Source of the DNA: an uncultured Collinsella sp.
GTDB lineage: Bacteria > Actinomycetota > Coriobacteriia > Coriobacteriales > Coriobacteriaceae
Length of the DNA: 41,803 nt
Direction of reading: 5' to 3'
Assembly (NCBI GenBank): GCA_902493515.1
Contig: CABUPE010000020.1
Location: 1-41,803, forward strand
Shown: positions 1 through 8,515 of the stretch, in pieces
Layout of the letters: each line of letters starts with the position of its first letter
Position numbering within the stretch: position 1 is the first letter of the stretch
The notes under the pieces: generated by a model
The model's database searches: none
What the model was told of the DNA's origin: nothing
The model's input: only the letters and a program-made list of their open reading frames with translations
Made by a program: the position numbers and the translations under genes

Positions 1-1
1 G

Positions 2-184
2 GCGGCGTCCATACTGGGCACCAGCGAGAAGTACATCTCGATGCTGGAGAGGGGCCAAAGGGAGCTCAAGCCCATAAGGAGGGCCTACGAGGCATGGGTC
101 GAGGCGGGACATCCGCTCGATTGGGACAGGCAAGCCTTCGAGGCCGAGCGCAAAATGGATTCTAAAAAAGGCCTTGCCATATAG
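2..184 (+). CDS. XRE-type HTH regulator, 3' end only
   Basis: The frame is open from the window edge to TAG at 182-184, giving the last 60 residues. The stretch LGTSEKYISMLERGQRELKP reads like the second half of a Cro/C1 (XRE) helix-turn-helix: recognition helix, then the LERG turn. A short helical tail follows (AYEAWVEAGHPLDWDRQAF). The protein is probably a small DNA-binding regulator, but its N-terminus lies outside the window. Codon use differs from the neighbours: Arg is mostly AGG and Ile is ATA in three places, whereas the genes to the right use CGC/CGT and ATC/ATT. That suggests acquisition from a mobile element. The opp operon converges on it, with a shared terminator between. Confidence 0.6.
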   Translation, partial: AASILGTSEKYISMLERGQRELKPIRRAYEAWVEAGHPLDWDRQAFEAERKMDSKKGLAI

Positions 185-198
185 GAGCGTCAGGACGC

Positions 199-239
199 AA
201 GAAACCCCCGCCGCACGAAGTGCGCAGCGGGGGTTTCTT
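199..239. terminator. Bidirectional terminator between XRE gene and oppF
   Basis: A 13-bp stem (199-211 with 227-239) closes an inner region containing CGCAC-GAA-GTGCG. The A-run on the left and T-run on the right give a U-tract for transcripts in both directions. It sits between convergent genes ending at 184 (plus) and 299 (minus). Confidence 0.85.
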
Positions 240-298
240 GCATGTCCGAGGACGTTCTGAAAAGTAACTTCAGGGCGGGCCCGGACGATAACAACCGG

Positions 299-1327
299 CT
301 ACAAGTCGATGTGCGATTCCTTGATCGGGAACGGCTCCGCGAAGTGGCACGCGCAGCAGTGACCAGGTGCAATCTCCTTAAACTCGGGAAGCTTCTCAGA
401 GCAGATACCCTGAGCGATCGGGCAGCGAGTGTGGAAACGGCAACCGGTCGGCGGATCCAGCGGCGACGGCGGATCGCCAGCGAGGATGATGCGCTTGCGG
501 GTCTTCTGGATATCAGGATCGGGAACCGGCACGGCAGACAGCAGCGACTGCGTGTACGGATGGTGAGGCTCGCTGTAGAGCGTCTTCCAGTCCGAAACCT
601 CAACCATCTTACCCAGATACATAACGGCAACGCGATCGGAAATGTGCTGCACGACGGACAGGTCGTGAGCGATAAACAGATACGCGGTACCGAACTTGTC
701 CTGGAGCTCCTTAAGAAGGTTCAGAACCTGGGCCTGAATGGATACGTCAAGTGCAGAGACAGGCTCGTCGCAGATAATCAGCTTGGGCTTCAGCGCAAAT
801 GCGCGGGCAATGCCGACACGCTGACGCTGACCGCCCGAGAACTCATGAGGATAGCGGTTAATGTGCTCGGGGTTCAGTCCGACAACGTCGAGAAGCTCAC
901 GGACACGCTCAATGCGCTCTTCCTTGGTGCCCACGCCGTGAATGGTCATGGGCTCGGAGACAATCTCGCCGATGGTCATACGGGGATTCAGCGAAGCATA
1001 AGGATCCTGGAAGATAAACTGCATCTCGCGACGCATGTCCTTGATCTCATGCTTGCTCATCTCGGCAACATCTTTACCCTGGAAGAACACCTTACCGGCG
1101 GTCGGCTTGGTCAGGCGCATGATGGTGCGGCCCGTCGTGGACTTACCGCAACCAGACTCACCGACCAGACCAAAGGTCTCGCCAGGATAAATCTCAAAAG
1201 AGATGTCGTTTACGGCAGAGACGACGCGCTTGGAAAAACGCTTGGCGAACATGCCGGACTCAGCGGGGAACTCCTTAGAGAGGTGCTCGACCTTCAGCAG
1301 CGGAGTACGCTCGTTGGTATCTGCCAT
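299..1327 (-). CDS. oppF: Oligopeptide ABC transporter ATPase OppF
   Basis: This is the second cytoplasmic ATPase of a peptide/nickel-family importer; it couples ATP hydrolysis to uptake through OppBC. The 342 residues are a normal length. The Walker A motif GESGCGKST lies around residues 56-64, followed by Q-loop FQDPYASLNPRMT, signature SGGQRQRVGIARA and Walker B LIICDEPVSALD. The C-terminal oligopeptide-transporter domain is intact, with the cysteine-rich GCRFHTRCP and CCACHFAEP segments. The ATG overlaps the oppD stop by one base (TAATG), so translation is probably coupled. It is the last gene of the opp operon, ending 60 nt before the terminator. Substrate is inferred from family only. 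Confidence 0.93.
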   Translation of the reverse strand: MADTNERTPLLKVEHLSKEFPAESGMFAKRFSKRVVSAVNDISFEIYPGETFGLVGESGCGKSTTGRTIMRLTKPTAGKVFFQGKDVAEMSKHEIKDMRREMQFIFQDPYASLNPRMTIGEIVSEPMTIHGVGTKEERIERVRELLDVVGLNPEHINRYPHEFSGGQRQRVGIARAFALKPKLIICDEPVSALDVSIQAQVLNLLKELQDKFGTAYLFIAHDLSVVQHISDRVAVMYLGKMVEVSDWKTLYSEPHHPYTQSLLSAVPVPDPDIQKTRKRIILAGDPPSPLDPPTGCRFHTRCPIAQGICSEKLPEFKEIAPGHCCACHFAEPFPIKESHIDL

Positions 1328-2418
1328 TACGCCTCGCCTCCCTTCTTGGAATCCTTGCGCGTACGGGACGTCTCAGGAGCGTTCTTGAGGAACTCGGGGT
1401 CACCGGAGTAGTGGCACGCAGAGTAGTGACCAGACTCGGTGACAACGCGCTCGGGGCGCTGCTTGCGGCACTTATCGGTCGCATAGGGGCAACGAGGCGA
1501 GAACACGCAGCCCTCGGGCAGGTTCATGAGCGAAGGCGGGTTGCCATGAATCGGCGTAAGCGGCTTCTTCTCATCGATGGCCTGCTCCGGGATGGAGCGG
1601 ATAAGGCCCCAGGTGTAGGGGTGGCGGCTCTCGTAGAAGATTTCCTCAGCAGTACCGAACTCGACGGGACGGCCGGCGTACATAACCATGATCTTGTCGG
1701 CCATATCAGCAACGACGCCCAGGTCATGGGTGATCATGATGATGGCGTTGCCGTTCTTCTCCTGCATTTCCTGCATAAGCTCAATAATCTGAGCCTGGAT
1801 GGTAACGTCCAAGGCAGTCGTGGGCTCGTCGGCAATCAGAATATCGGGATCGCAGGCAAGAGCCATGGCAATCATGACGCGCTGACGCATACCGCCAGAG
1901 AACTGGTGGGGATACTCATTGACGCGCTTCTCGGGCTCGGGAATGCCAACGAGGTCCAAAAGCTCGGTGGCGCGCTTGAGTGCCTCCTGCTTGGAGTAGC
2001 CGCGGTGCAGACGAAGGCCCTCGCCCACCTGCTTGCCGATCTTATAGACCGGGTTCAAGGAGGTCATAGGATCCTGGAAGATCATCGCGATATCGTTACC
2101 GCGAATGTGCTGCATCTCTTCCTCGGTCATCTCGAGGATAGAACGACCGCGATAGCGAACGTCACCGCCCTCGATCTTTCCCGGAGGCATCGAGATAAGA
2201 CCCATGATGGTCATGGCGGTCACGGACTTACCGGAGCCGGACTCACCGACGACGCCCAGGGTCTCGCCGCGATCGAGCGTGTAGGAGACACCGTCGACAG
2301 CGCGAACAACGCCATCCTCGGTGTGGAAATACATCTTAAGGTCATCGACCTCGAGCAGATGCTGGCCCTCGGGAACCGGCTGGTCCTTCAGGTCCACATA
2401 GTTCTTGTTCTTCTTCAT
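1327..2418 (-). CDS. oppD: Oligopeptide ABC transporter ATPase OppD
   Basis: First ATPase subunit of the opp importer, 363 residues. Walker A GESGSGKS is near residues 58-65; the Q-loop is FQDPMTSLNPVY, the signature FSGGMRQRVMIAMAL (the Met in SGGM is typical of OppD) and the Walker B LIADEPTTALD. The C-terminal domain keeps GCVFSPRCPYATDKC, a conserved cysteine cluster of this family. The start lies 2 nt after the oppC stop, with AAGGA about 9 nt upstream inside the end of oppC, consistent with one polycistronic mRNA. Paired with OppF it would form the heterodimeric motor. Confidence 0.93.
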   Translation of the reverse strand: MKKNKNYVDLKDQPVPEGQHLLEVDDLKMYFHTEDGVVRAVDGVSYTLDRGETLGVVGESGSGKSVTAMTIMGLISMPPGKIEGGDVRYRGRSILEMTEEEMQHIRGNDIAMIFQDPMTSLNPVYKIGKQVGEGLRLHRGYSKQEALKRATELLDLVGIPEPEKRVNEYPHQFSGGMRQRVMIAMALACDPDILIADEPTTALDVTIQAQIIELMQEMQEKNGNAIIMITHDLGVVADMADKIMVMYAGRPVEFGTAEEIFYESRHPYTWGLIRSIPEQAIDEKKPLTPIHGNPPSLMNLPEGCVFSPRCPYATDKCRKQRPERVVTESGHYSACHYSGDPEFLKNAPETSRTRKDSKKGGEA

Positions 2419-2420
2419 CC

Positions 2421-3356
2421 TTATGCGTCCTTCATCTTGACGTCGAGGGCGTCGCGCAGACCGTCACCCAGCAGGGTGAAGGCGAGCACCGTCGAGAGAA
2501 TTGCCAGACCGGGCATGATCATCATCCAGGGAGCAGTCAGAAGATACTGCTGACCGTCCTGAATCATGGAGCCCCACGAAGGCGTAGGCGGAATAACGCC
2601 CATGCCGAGGAAGGACAGAGCGGACTCGGTCAGAATGGCGCCACCAATGTTCATGGTCGCGTAGACCACGATGGAGGCGACGGAGTTCGGGAAGATGTGA
2701 CGCACGACGATACGAGCATCAGATGCACCCATCGCGCGCGCAGCGTCAACATAATCGTTTTCCTTGACCGTCAAGATTGCAGAGCGGAAGACGCGCGCAA
2801 TCGAAGGCCAGCCGAGAATGCCGATGGCAAAAAAGACGTTCTGAAGACCACGGCCGATAACGGCGATCATGGCGACAACGAACAGCACGTACGGGAATGC
2901 CAGGAAGATATCCGCGCAGCGCATGATGATCGTATCCCAGATGCCGCCGTAGAAACCGGCTAGGGCACCCATGACCAGACCAATCACCGTGGAGATCGCA
3001 GTGGCCATAATACCGACGGAAAGCGAAACACGTGCACCGTAGATAACGCGGACGAGAATGTCGCGACCAAGGGCGTCGGTGCCAAACGGGTGCTCTGCAC
3101 ACGGAGCCATCAGCGACGTCTGGGCCATGGTGGTTGAGTCGGAAGCCGTTGGCGAACCGAGCCAGGGCTTAGCCCACAGATCTGCGGTCAGGGCAACCAC
3201 AACGACGATGATGATCCAGCAGACACCGATAACGGCGAGCTTGTTCTTACGAAGACGCTTAAAAGCGTCGCCCCACAGCGTGCGGGACTTGGCGGGAGCA
3301 GATGCGGCCTTGGTGGCGGTAGCCTGCTCCTGAGACTGAGGATCAGTTTCCTGCAT
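2421..3356 (-). CDS. oppC: Oligopeptide ABC transporter permease OppC
   Basis: Inner-membrane permease of the opp importer, 311 residues with about six membrane segments. A hydrophilic N-terminal tail (residues 1-35) precedes the first segment (AVIGVCWIIIVVVVALTA). The periplasmic segment HPFGTDALGRDILVRVIYGA is the usual OppC_N/BPD signature, and the EAA loop is ARAMGASDARIVVRHIFPN, which contacts the ATPases. The start is supported by a strong AAGGGAGG 7 nt upstream, which overlaps the oppB stop region. It lies between oppB (14-nt gap) and oppD (2-nt gap). Confidence 0.93.
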   Translation of the reverse strand: MQETDPQSQEQATATKAASAPAKSRTLWGDAFKRLRKNKLAVIGVCWIIIVVVVALTADLWAKPWLGSPTASDSTTMAQTSLMAPCAEHPFGTDALGRDILVRVIYGARVSLSVGIMATAISTVIGLVMGALAGFYGGIWDTIIMRCADIFLAFPYVLFVVAMIAVIGRGLQNVFFAIGILGWPSIARVFRSAILTVKENDYVDAARAMGASDARIVVRHIFPNSVASIVVYATMNIGGAILTESALSFLGMGVIPPTPSWGSMIQDGQQYLLTAPWMMIMPGLAILSTVLAFTLLGDGLRDALDVKMKDA

Positions 3357-3370
3357 GAGACGTACCTCCC

Positions 3371-4408
3371 TTAGGCCTTATCCGACGGACCGCCAAGGCG
3401 GATGCGCGGGTCGAGGAATGCATAGCTAATGTCGACGAGCAGGTTGATCACCATGACGACGACGACGATGAGCGTAACGCCGCCCATAACGATGGGCCAG
3501 TCACGCATGCTAATGGCGCGATAGACCTCATAGCCGATACCGGGCCAGTTGAAGACCGTCTCGGTCAGGATGGCGCCCGAAAGCATGCCGCCAAAGTCGA
3601 CACCAATATAGGTAACGACGGGGATGAGTGCATTCTTAAGCGCATGCTTGATGATGATCGCGCGATTGGAGAGACCCTTGGCTTTTGCCGTACGAATGTA
3701 ATCCTGGTTCATGACGTCAAGCAGCTGCGAGCGCATAATGCGGGCAGCATAAGCGGTCGAAACCGAAGCCAGCGTAATGGTCGGAAGCACATAGTGCATC
3801 CAATCCTGATACTGAGAGCTGGCACCGCCGGCACCCGAGATCGGCATGGAGAATGCACCGCCCGTGGCGTCCTTGAGAATGACGCCAAAGAACAGTTGCA
3901 GCAACATACCGAGCCAGAAGGCCGGGACGGCAACGAGGATCGACGTGGTGAGCGTTACCAAAATATCCCAGAAGGAATAACGCTTTACCGCCGAAATGAT
4001 ACCCGCACCGATACCCATGATTGCCTCGAGCACGATGGCGCACGCGGCAAGTTTGACCGTATACGGATACTTCTGGGCAAAGATTTCCGTAACCGGCAGC
4101 TTGCGCTGATACGAATTGCCCAGATCGCCATGAAGCAGGCCGTTCATGTAATACAAGTAACGGTCCACGAGCGACGTTTGAACGGGGTCGCCGTTCTCGT
4201 CAAGGATCGCGTTGCCGTCCTCGTCCGACTGGACCAGGTGATAGCGGACGCGAAGCTGAAGCTCCACCTCGGGGGACAGAGCCTTGTCTCCACCGATCAG
4301 CTTGATCGGATCTCCCGGCACGATATTCTGGAGGGCGAACAAAATCAGCGTAACGCCCAAAAACACCGGGATGAACTGAAGCACACGTTTAACGATGTAC
4401 TTACCCAT
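3371..4408 (-). CDS. oppB: Oligopeptide ABC transporter permease OppB
   Basis: Partner permease to OppC, 345 residues. The N-terminus has the standard OppB layout: first membrane segment in VLQFIPVFLGVTLILFALQ, then IVPGDPIKLIGG, then a long extracytoplasmic stretch. That stretch holds a short insertion (SDEDGNAILDENGDPV, about residues 62-77) before the DRYLYYMNGLLHGDLG motif. The EAA loop is TAKAKGLSNRAIIIKHALKN. AGGGGAG lies 4 nt before the ATG. It follows oppA after 156 nt containing a stem-loop, so it is probably expressed by readthrough from the oppA promoter. Confidence 0.92.
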   Translation of the reverse strand: MGKYIVKRVLQFIPVFLGVTLILFALQNIVPGDPIKLIGGDKALSPEVELQLRVRYHLVQSDEDGNAILDENGDPVQTSLVDRYLYYMNGLLHGDLGNSYQRKLPVTEIFAQKYPYTVKLAACAIVLEAIMGIGAGIISAVKRYSFWDILVTLTTSILVAVPAFWLGMLLQLFFGVILKDATGGAFSMPISGAGGASSQYQDWMHYVLPTITLASVSTAYAARIMRSQLLDVMNQDYIRTAKAKGLSNRAIIIKHALKNALIPVVTYIGVDFGGMLSGAILTETVFNWPGIGYEVYRAISMRDWPIVMGGVTLIVVVVMVINLLVDISYAFLDPRIRLGGPSDKA

Positions 4409-4435
4409 ACCACTCCCCTATCTAGGGATTAACCT

Positions 4436-4471
4436 AAATGGGATGCCGATCGCCAGACCGGCATCCCAAAA
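4436..4471 (-). terminator. Stem-loop between oppA and oppB (leaky terminator or mRNA stabiliser)
   Basis: A perfect 9-bp stem (4440-4448 with 4459-4467) encloses a 10-nt loop. On the minus strand it is followed only by ATTTAGG, a weak U-tract, so it may be a partial terminator or 3'-end stabiliser that raises oppA levels over oppBCDF. A similar element lies after the second binding-protein gene at 22504-22541. Confidence 0.55.
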
Positions 4472-4564
4472 TTACCATCAGCCAGTTTACCCCAGGTTAG
4501 GGAGAACTGTATGTTTCCCATGAGGTCTACGTAAATACTTGACCCTCACGGAAGCTGCAAACTC

Positions 4565-6241
4565 TTAGGCGAGCTCAGCGGTACCCAGATCGGCGTGCTT
4601 CTGCGGATCGACATAGAGGTGCTTGATGCGATCAGAGCCGGCGATGGTGTGCGTGTAGAACATCACCGGGATGACCGGGCAGTCGGCAGCGACCATTGCA
4701 TCGGCCTCCTGCATCTTAGCGACGCGCTCTTCGTCGTCAACCGTGGTACGGGCCTCGTCGACCTTGGCGTCGAACTCAGGGTTGTTGTAACCAGAGCGGT
4801 TGTCGCCACCGAGGGAGTCGGAGTGGAACAGCGGATACAGGAAGTTGTCCATGATCGGGTAGTCAGCAATCCAACCCAGACGACCGAACTGATAGTTAAA
4901 GTTCTGATACTGCTCGAGCAGGGCAGACCACTCGGGGGTATCGGAGACAGCGGTAACGCCAACCTTGGCGAGGTCGCCGATGATGGACTCCATGATCTCC
5001 TTGTGGCCACCGTCCTGGTTGTAGGACAGAGTCACGTTAATGCCACGATCGCCGTTAGCGCCAGCGGGAGCAACCTTGTCGAGGTACTCGTTAGCCTTGT
5101 CGACGTCGTAGGCGCAGAACTCCCATGCGCCCTCCTTGTAGCCATCGATGCCCGGAGGAACAATGCCGTCGGCAGGGGTACGGGTACCCTTGAAGATGGT
5201 CTTGCAGATGGCCTCACGGTTGATGGCCAGGGAGATACCCCTGCGCAGGTCGGCGTTGTTGAACGGCTCGGCCGTGTTGTTGCAGGTCAGGTAGTAGGTG
5301 GAAGGCTCGGCGCCGAGCAGCATGCGCTCGCCGTCACCCATGGTGTAGCCGTCCTTGGACACGCCGCGATCCTTCTTGGCAGCGTCGATCTGAGCAACGG
5401 GAACGTCGCAGACATCGAGGTTACCGGCCTGGAACTCCTTGTAAGCGGTCTCCATGTCCTTGATGACCTGGAAGTGGATGCCATCGATCTTGGCCTTGTC
5501 GCCATAGTAATCGTCGAACTTCTTGAGGTTGATCTCCTGACCATCCTCCCACTTGCCGTCCATCATAAACGGGCCGTTACCGACCGGTGCAAGGTAGAAG
5601 CTCTTAACATCGGACTCGGCGCACTCGGGAACCGGGGCCAGAGCCGGGTGAGAGGCGACGAAGGGGAAGTCGGCGTAAGCGGAAGACAGCTTGACGACAA
5701 GGGTCTCATCGTCGGGGCAAGTAACACCGCTGAGCTCGGTAGCGTTACCGGCAAGCAGGTCGTCATAGCCCTCGACCATAGAAAGGTGATAGGAGACCTC
5801 GGAAGGGCCGTACTCGGTAGCGATGGCCGACTTGGTGTTGACCAGACGCTCCCAACCGAGCTTGAAGGACTTGGAGGTAACGTCGTCACCGTTGTGGAAC
5901 TTGGCCTTCTTGATCTTGAAGGTGAACTCGGTGGCGTCGTCGTTGGCCTTGAAGGACTCGCAAGCCAGCGGAACGATCTCGCCCTTCTCGGCGTCATAAG
6001 AGGTCAGAGCGTCAAAGAGCTGGTACTCGACCTGAGTGCCCTGGTCCTCCTGGACATTGTAGGGGTCGATGCAGACCGGGTTGTTGATGTAGAAGTTCAG
6101 CGTCGAACCGGACTCAGAACCGGAAGCGTCGCCGCCCTTCTTGCCGCATGCGGCAAGAAAAGCCATGGAGCTCGCAGCGAGGGTGCCGCCAACAAAGGCG
6201 CGACGACCCATAACGGGCTGGTGGAACATAGAATCAGCCAT
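4565..6241 (-). CDS. oppA: Oligopeptide-binding lipoprotein OppA, Tat-type signal
   Basis: Extracellular solute-binding protein (SBP family 5) delivering peptides to OppBC; 558 residues from the chosen start. The longer frame begins 16 codons upstream, but AAGGAGG lies 5 nt before the ATG at 6241, giving MADSMFHQPVMGRRAFVGG. The N-terminus has a twin-arginine element (GRRAFV), a hydrophobic stretch and a lipobox (FLAAC), so Tat export and lipidation are likely. The mature protein has SBP_bac_5 features: ALTSYDAEKGEIVPLACESF, FKIKKAKFHNGDDVTSKSF, GNGPFMMDGKW, and NADLRRGISLAINREAI. It is the first gene of the opp operon. Exact ligand cannot be read from sequence. Confidence 0.9.
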   Translation of the reverse strand: MADSMFHQPVMGRRAFVGGTLAASSMAFLAACGKKGGDASGSESGSTLNFYINNPVCIDPYNVQEDQGTQVEYQLFDALTSYDAEKGEIVPLACESFKANDDATEFTFKIKKAKFHNGDDVTSKSFKLGWERLVNTKSAIATEYGPSEVSYHLSMVEGYDDLLAGNATELSGVTCPDDETLVVKLSSAYADFPFVASHPALAPVPECAESDVKSFYLAPVGNGPFMMDGKWEDGQEINLKKFDDYYGDKAKIDGIHFQVIKDMETAYKEFQAGNLDVCDVPVAQIDAAKKDRGVSKDGYTMGDGERMLLGAEPSTYYLTCNNTAEPFNNADLRRGISLAINREAICKTIFKGTRTPADGIVPPGIDGYKEGAWEFCAYDVDKANEYLDKVAPAGANGDRGINVTLSYNQDGGHKEIMESIIGDLAKVGVTAVSDTPEWSALLEQYQNFNYQFGRLGWIADYPIMDNFLYPLFHSDSLGGDNRSGYNNPEFDAKVDEARTTVDDEERVAKMQEADAMVAADCPVIPVMFYTHTIAGSDRIKHLYVDPQKHADLGTAELA

Positions 6242-6340
6242 GCCATCCTCCTTATGAGATAGGACAAAGAAATGTTCAGTCGGACACATGTCGAGACAAT
6301 CCGATCCGAACCATCAAAACGCCGCCCGCCGCTATGGCTG

Positions 6341-6369
6341 GTTATGCACAGCGGACCAACGTTTTGCAA
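6341..6369 (-). promoter_or_regulatory. Candidate oppA promoter with AACGTTTT element
   Basis: On the minus strand TTGCAA (6364-6369), a 17-nt spacer and CATAAC (6341-6346) make a weak sigma-A-type promoter about 100 nt upstream of oppA. The octamer AACGTTTT (plus 6358-6365) overlaps the -35 box; the same octamer is found upstream of gap and of the second transporter. The remaining 6242-6483 shows no gene. Confidence 0.3.
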
Positions 6370-6483
6370 TACAGTAGCGCATTTTATGCACGATTTGGGG
6401 CTAATTCCGGTTAACGGTCGAGAATTTCTTTAGTTGGGCGCAGTATGTGGTGATATTTTTGACTCTGTTACGAATATGTAAAC

Positions 6484-6514
6484 AAAAAAGGGTCCCGCAC
6501 TTGCGGAACCCTTT
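6484..6514 (-). terminator. secG terminator
   Basis: On the minus strand an AAAGGGTTCCGC / GCGGGACCC hairpin is followed by TTTTTTGTTT. It lies 24 nt after the secG stop and separates the glycolysis block from the opp operon. Confidence 0.88.
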
Positions 6515-6537
6515 ACAAGTACTTATGCGGCTCGTGA

Positions 6538-6792
6538 TTAGTAGCCCACGATGCCCTGCGGGAAGAAGAACATGCACAGCACGACGCACACGGCAAACAC
6601 GACAGCCATAATTACCGTCAGGCGGTCAAGGTTCTGCTCCATAACGCCTGTGGCAGAGCTGGAGTTATATAGCGAGCTAGCAATCATATCCGAAACGCCG
6701 GTGCCCTTACCGGAATGCATCAGGACTAGAATCGTCAGCGCCACGGCAGAGACAGCCCAAACGACAAACAGAAGAATCTGGAACGGACCCAT
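6538..6792 (-). CDS. secG: Preprotein translocase subunit SecG
   Basis: Small accessory subunit of the SecYEG channel, 84 residues. Two membrane segments (about residues 4-24 and 58-77) flank the conserved cytoplasmic loop LMHSGKGTGVSDM. The length and topology are standard. AAGGAG lies 7 nt before the ATG. It follows gpmI after a strong terminator, so it probably needs its own promoter or readthrough; I saw no clear promoter in 6793-6896. SecG at the end of the gap-pgk-tpi block is a common actinobacterial arrangement. Confidence 0.9.
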   Translation of the reverse strand: MGPFQILLFVVWAVSAVALTILVLMHSGKGTGVSDMIASSLYNSSSATGVMEQNLDRLTVIMAVVFAVCVVLCMFFFPQGIVGY

Positions 6793-6896
6793 AGATAAAC
6801 TCCTTAATAGAACAGTTCAATCTTTAGTACTGTACCACAATCCCCCGCTCTCCCCTACCTGCCACTCGGGGACGGGGTATAAATGGCAGAAATACC

Positions 6897-6931
6897 AAAA
6901 AGGGGGTTGTCCGGTTGTGGACAACCCCCTT
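6897..6931 (-). terminator. gpmI terminator
   Basis: A perfect 13-bp stem (AAGGGGGTTGTCC) with a 6-nt loop is followed on the minus strand by TTTTTGG. It lies about 25 nt after the gpmI stop. Confidence 0.9.
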
Positions 6932-6956
6932 ACTAGAAAACGGTATTTGTTTTCTA

Positions 6957-8510
6957 TTAGGCCTCGGTGGCGAGCACGCGGCCCGTCATCTCGGCGGAAG
7001 GCTCAATACCAGCCATGGTGAGCATGGTCGGAGCGATATCGGAAAGACGGCCGTCCTCGATACCGGTGAGCTTGGCCTTCTCATCAACGATGATGAACGG
7101 CACGCGGTTGGTGGTGTGAGCCGTAAACGGATGCTTGGAACCGTCGGAAGCAACGTCAAACATGTGATCGGCGTTACCGTGGTCGGCGGTAATCAGCGCA
7201 AAGCCGCCCTTGGCGAGAATCGCCGGGACAACCTTGGACAGGGCATCGTCAACAGCCTCGACGGCCTTAACGGCGGCGTCGAAGACACCGGTGTGACCAA
7301 CCATGTCGCAGTTCGCGAAGTTCACGATGTAGAAATCAGCGCGATCCTCGTTGATGGCGGCGACGAGCTTCTCGGTCACCTCGGGAGCGCTCATCTCGGG
7401 CTGCAGATCGTAGGTAGCAACCTTGGGGGAAGCGACGAGCACGCGCTCCTCGCCCTCCTTGGGCTCCTCGATGCCACCGTTGAGGAAGAACGTCACGTGG
7501 GCGTACTTCTCGGTCTCGGCAGTGTGCAGCTGCTTCAGGCCATTGGCGGCGATAACGTCGGCCAGGACGTTCTCGGGGAACGTCTTGGGGAAGGCGACCT
7601 CGACGTCAAACGTCGGATCGTACTCGGTCATCGTCACAAAGTGCGAAAGCTTGATCTGCTCGCGCTCAAAGCCGTCGAACTCCTTGTCCGTGAACACGCG
7701 GGTCATCTGACGAGCGCGGTCGGGACGGAAGTTGAAGAAGATGGCCGCGTCGCCCTCGTGAATGCCCTCGTTGTGGGCAGCGAAGGGCTCGACGAACTCG
7801 TCGCCGCGCGGGTCCTTCTCGTAGTAGGCCTTGATACCGGCAACGGGGTCGGTATCAGCATCGGACGCGTTGACCATGACGTCGTAGGCGCGCTGGATGC
7901 GCTCCCAACGGTTGTCGCGGTCCATCGCCCAATAACGACCCGAGACGGTGGCAACGCGAGCGTCGCAACCGGTCTCCTCGGAAATCTTGGCCAGGAAGGC
8001 GCAGAACTCGCTCATGTAGCCAGCACCGGACTGCGGGTCGACGTCGCGGCCATCCATGAAGGCGTGGACGCGAACGGTCTTGACACCGTGCTCGGCAGCC
8101 ATCTTGACCAGAGCCTCGACGTGGTTCATGTGAGAATGAACACCGCCAGGGCTCATAAGGCCCATGAGGTGGAGAGTCTTACCGTCAGCCTTGACGTCGT
8201 CCATAGCCTTGACAAAAACCTCGTTCTTGGCGATGGAGCCGTCCTTGATGGCGTTGTTGATGCGCGAAAGCTCCTGGAACACGATGCGTCCGGCACCGAT
8301 GTTGAGGTGACCCACCTCGGAGTTACCCATCTGGCCATCGGGAAGACCCACGTCCTCGCCCGAAGCGCCGAGCGTGGTGTGGGGGTACTTCTCGTACAGG
8401 CTATCAAGGAAGGGCGTCTTGGCAGCGGCGACGGCGTTCTCGCCATCGGCCGGAGCAAGGCCGCAACCATCCATGATAATCAGGAGTGCAGGAAGATGAC
8501 GCTGTGCCAT
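6957..8510 (-). CDS. gpmI: 2,3-bisphosphoglycerate-independent phosphoglycerate mutase
   Basis: Interconverts 3- and 2-phosphoglycerate in glycolysis using two Mn2+ ions and a phosphoserine intermediate. The 517 residues match the usual ~510. The N-terminal metal motif is LIIMDGCGL (Asp14), and the catalytic serine is Ser64 in QMGNSEVGHLN. Substrate-loop segments include VHSHMNHVEAL and HAFMDGRDVDPQSG. The C-terminal metal motifs are FANCDMVGHTG and ITADHGNADHMFD. The start lies 5 nt after the tpiA stop, so it belongs to the pgk-tpiA-gpmI transcript. Confidence 0.95.
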   Translation of the reverse strand: MAQRHLPALLIIMDGCGLAPADGENAVAAAKTPFLDSLYEKYPHTTLGASGEDVGLPDGQMGNSEVGHLNIGAGRIVFQELSRINNAIKDGSIAKNEVFVKAMDDVKADGKTLHLMGLMSPGGVHSHMNHVEALVKMAAEHGVKTVRVHAFMDGRDVDPQSGAGYMSEFCAFLAKISEETGCDARVATVSGRYWAMDRDNRWERIQRAYDVMVNASDADTDPVAGIKAYYEKDPRGDEFVEPFAAHNEGIHEGDAAIFFNFRPDRARQMTRVFTDKEFDGFEREQIKLSHFVTMTEYDPTFDVEVAFPKTFPENVLADVIAANGLKQLHTAETEKYAHVTFFLNGGIEEPKEGEERVLVASPKVATYDLQPEMSAPEVTEKLVAAINEDRADFYIVNFANCDMVGHTGVFDAAVKAVEAVDDALSKVVPAILAKGGFALITADHGNADHMFDVASDGSKHPFTAHTTNRVPFIIVDEKAKLTGIEDGRLSDIAPTMLTMAGIEPSAEMTGRVLATEA

Positions 8511-8515
8511 ATGTC

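Noticed and set aside
4595..6262. Long plus-strand open frame opposite oppA
   Set aside because: Leu/Val/Gly-rich translation with no motif; antisense shadow of a well-supported gene. The same holds for 6915-8648 opposite gpmI and 9471-10541 opposite pgk.
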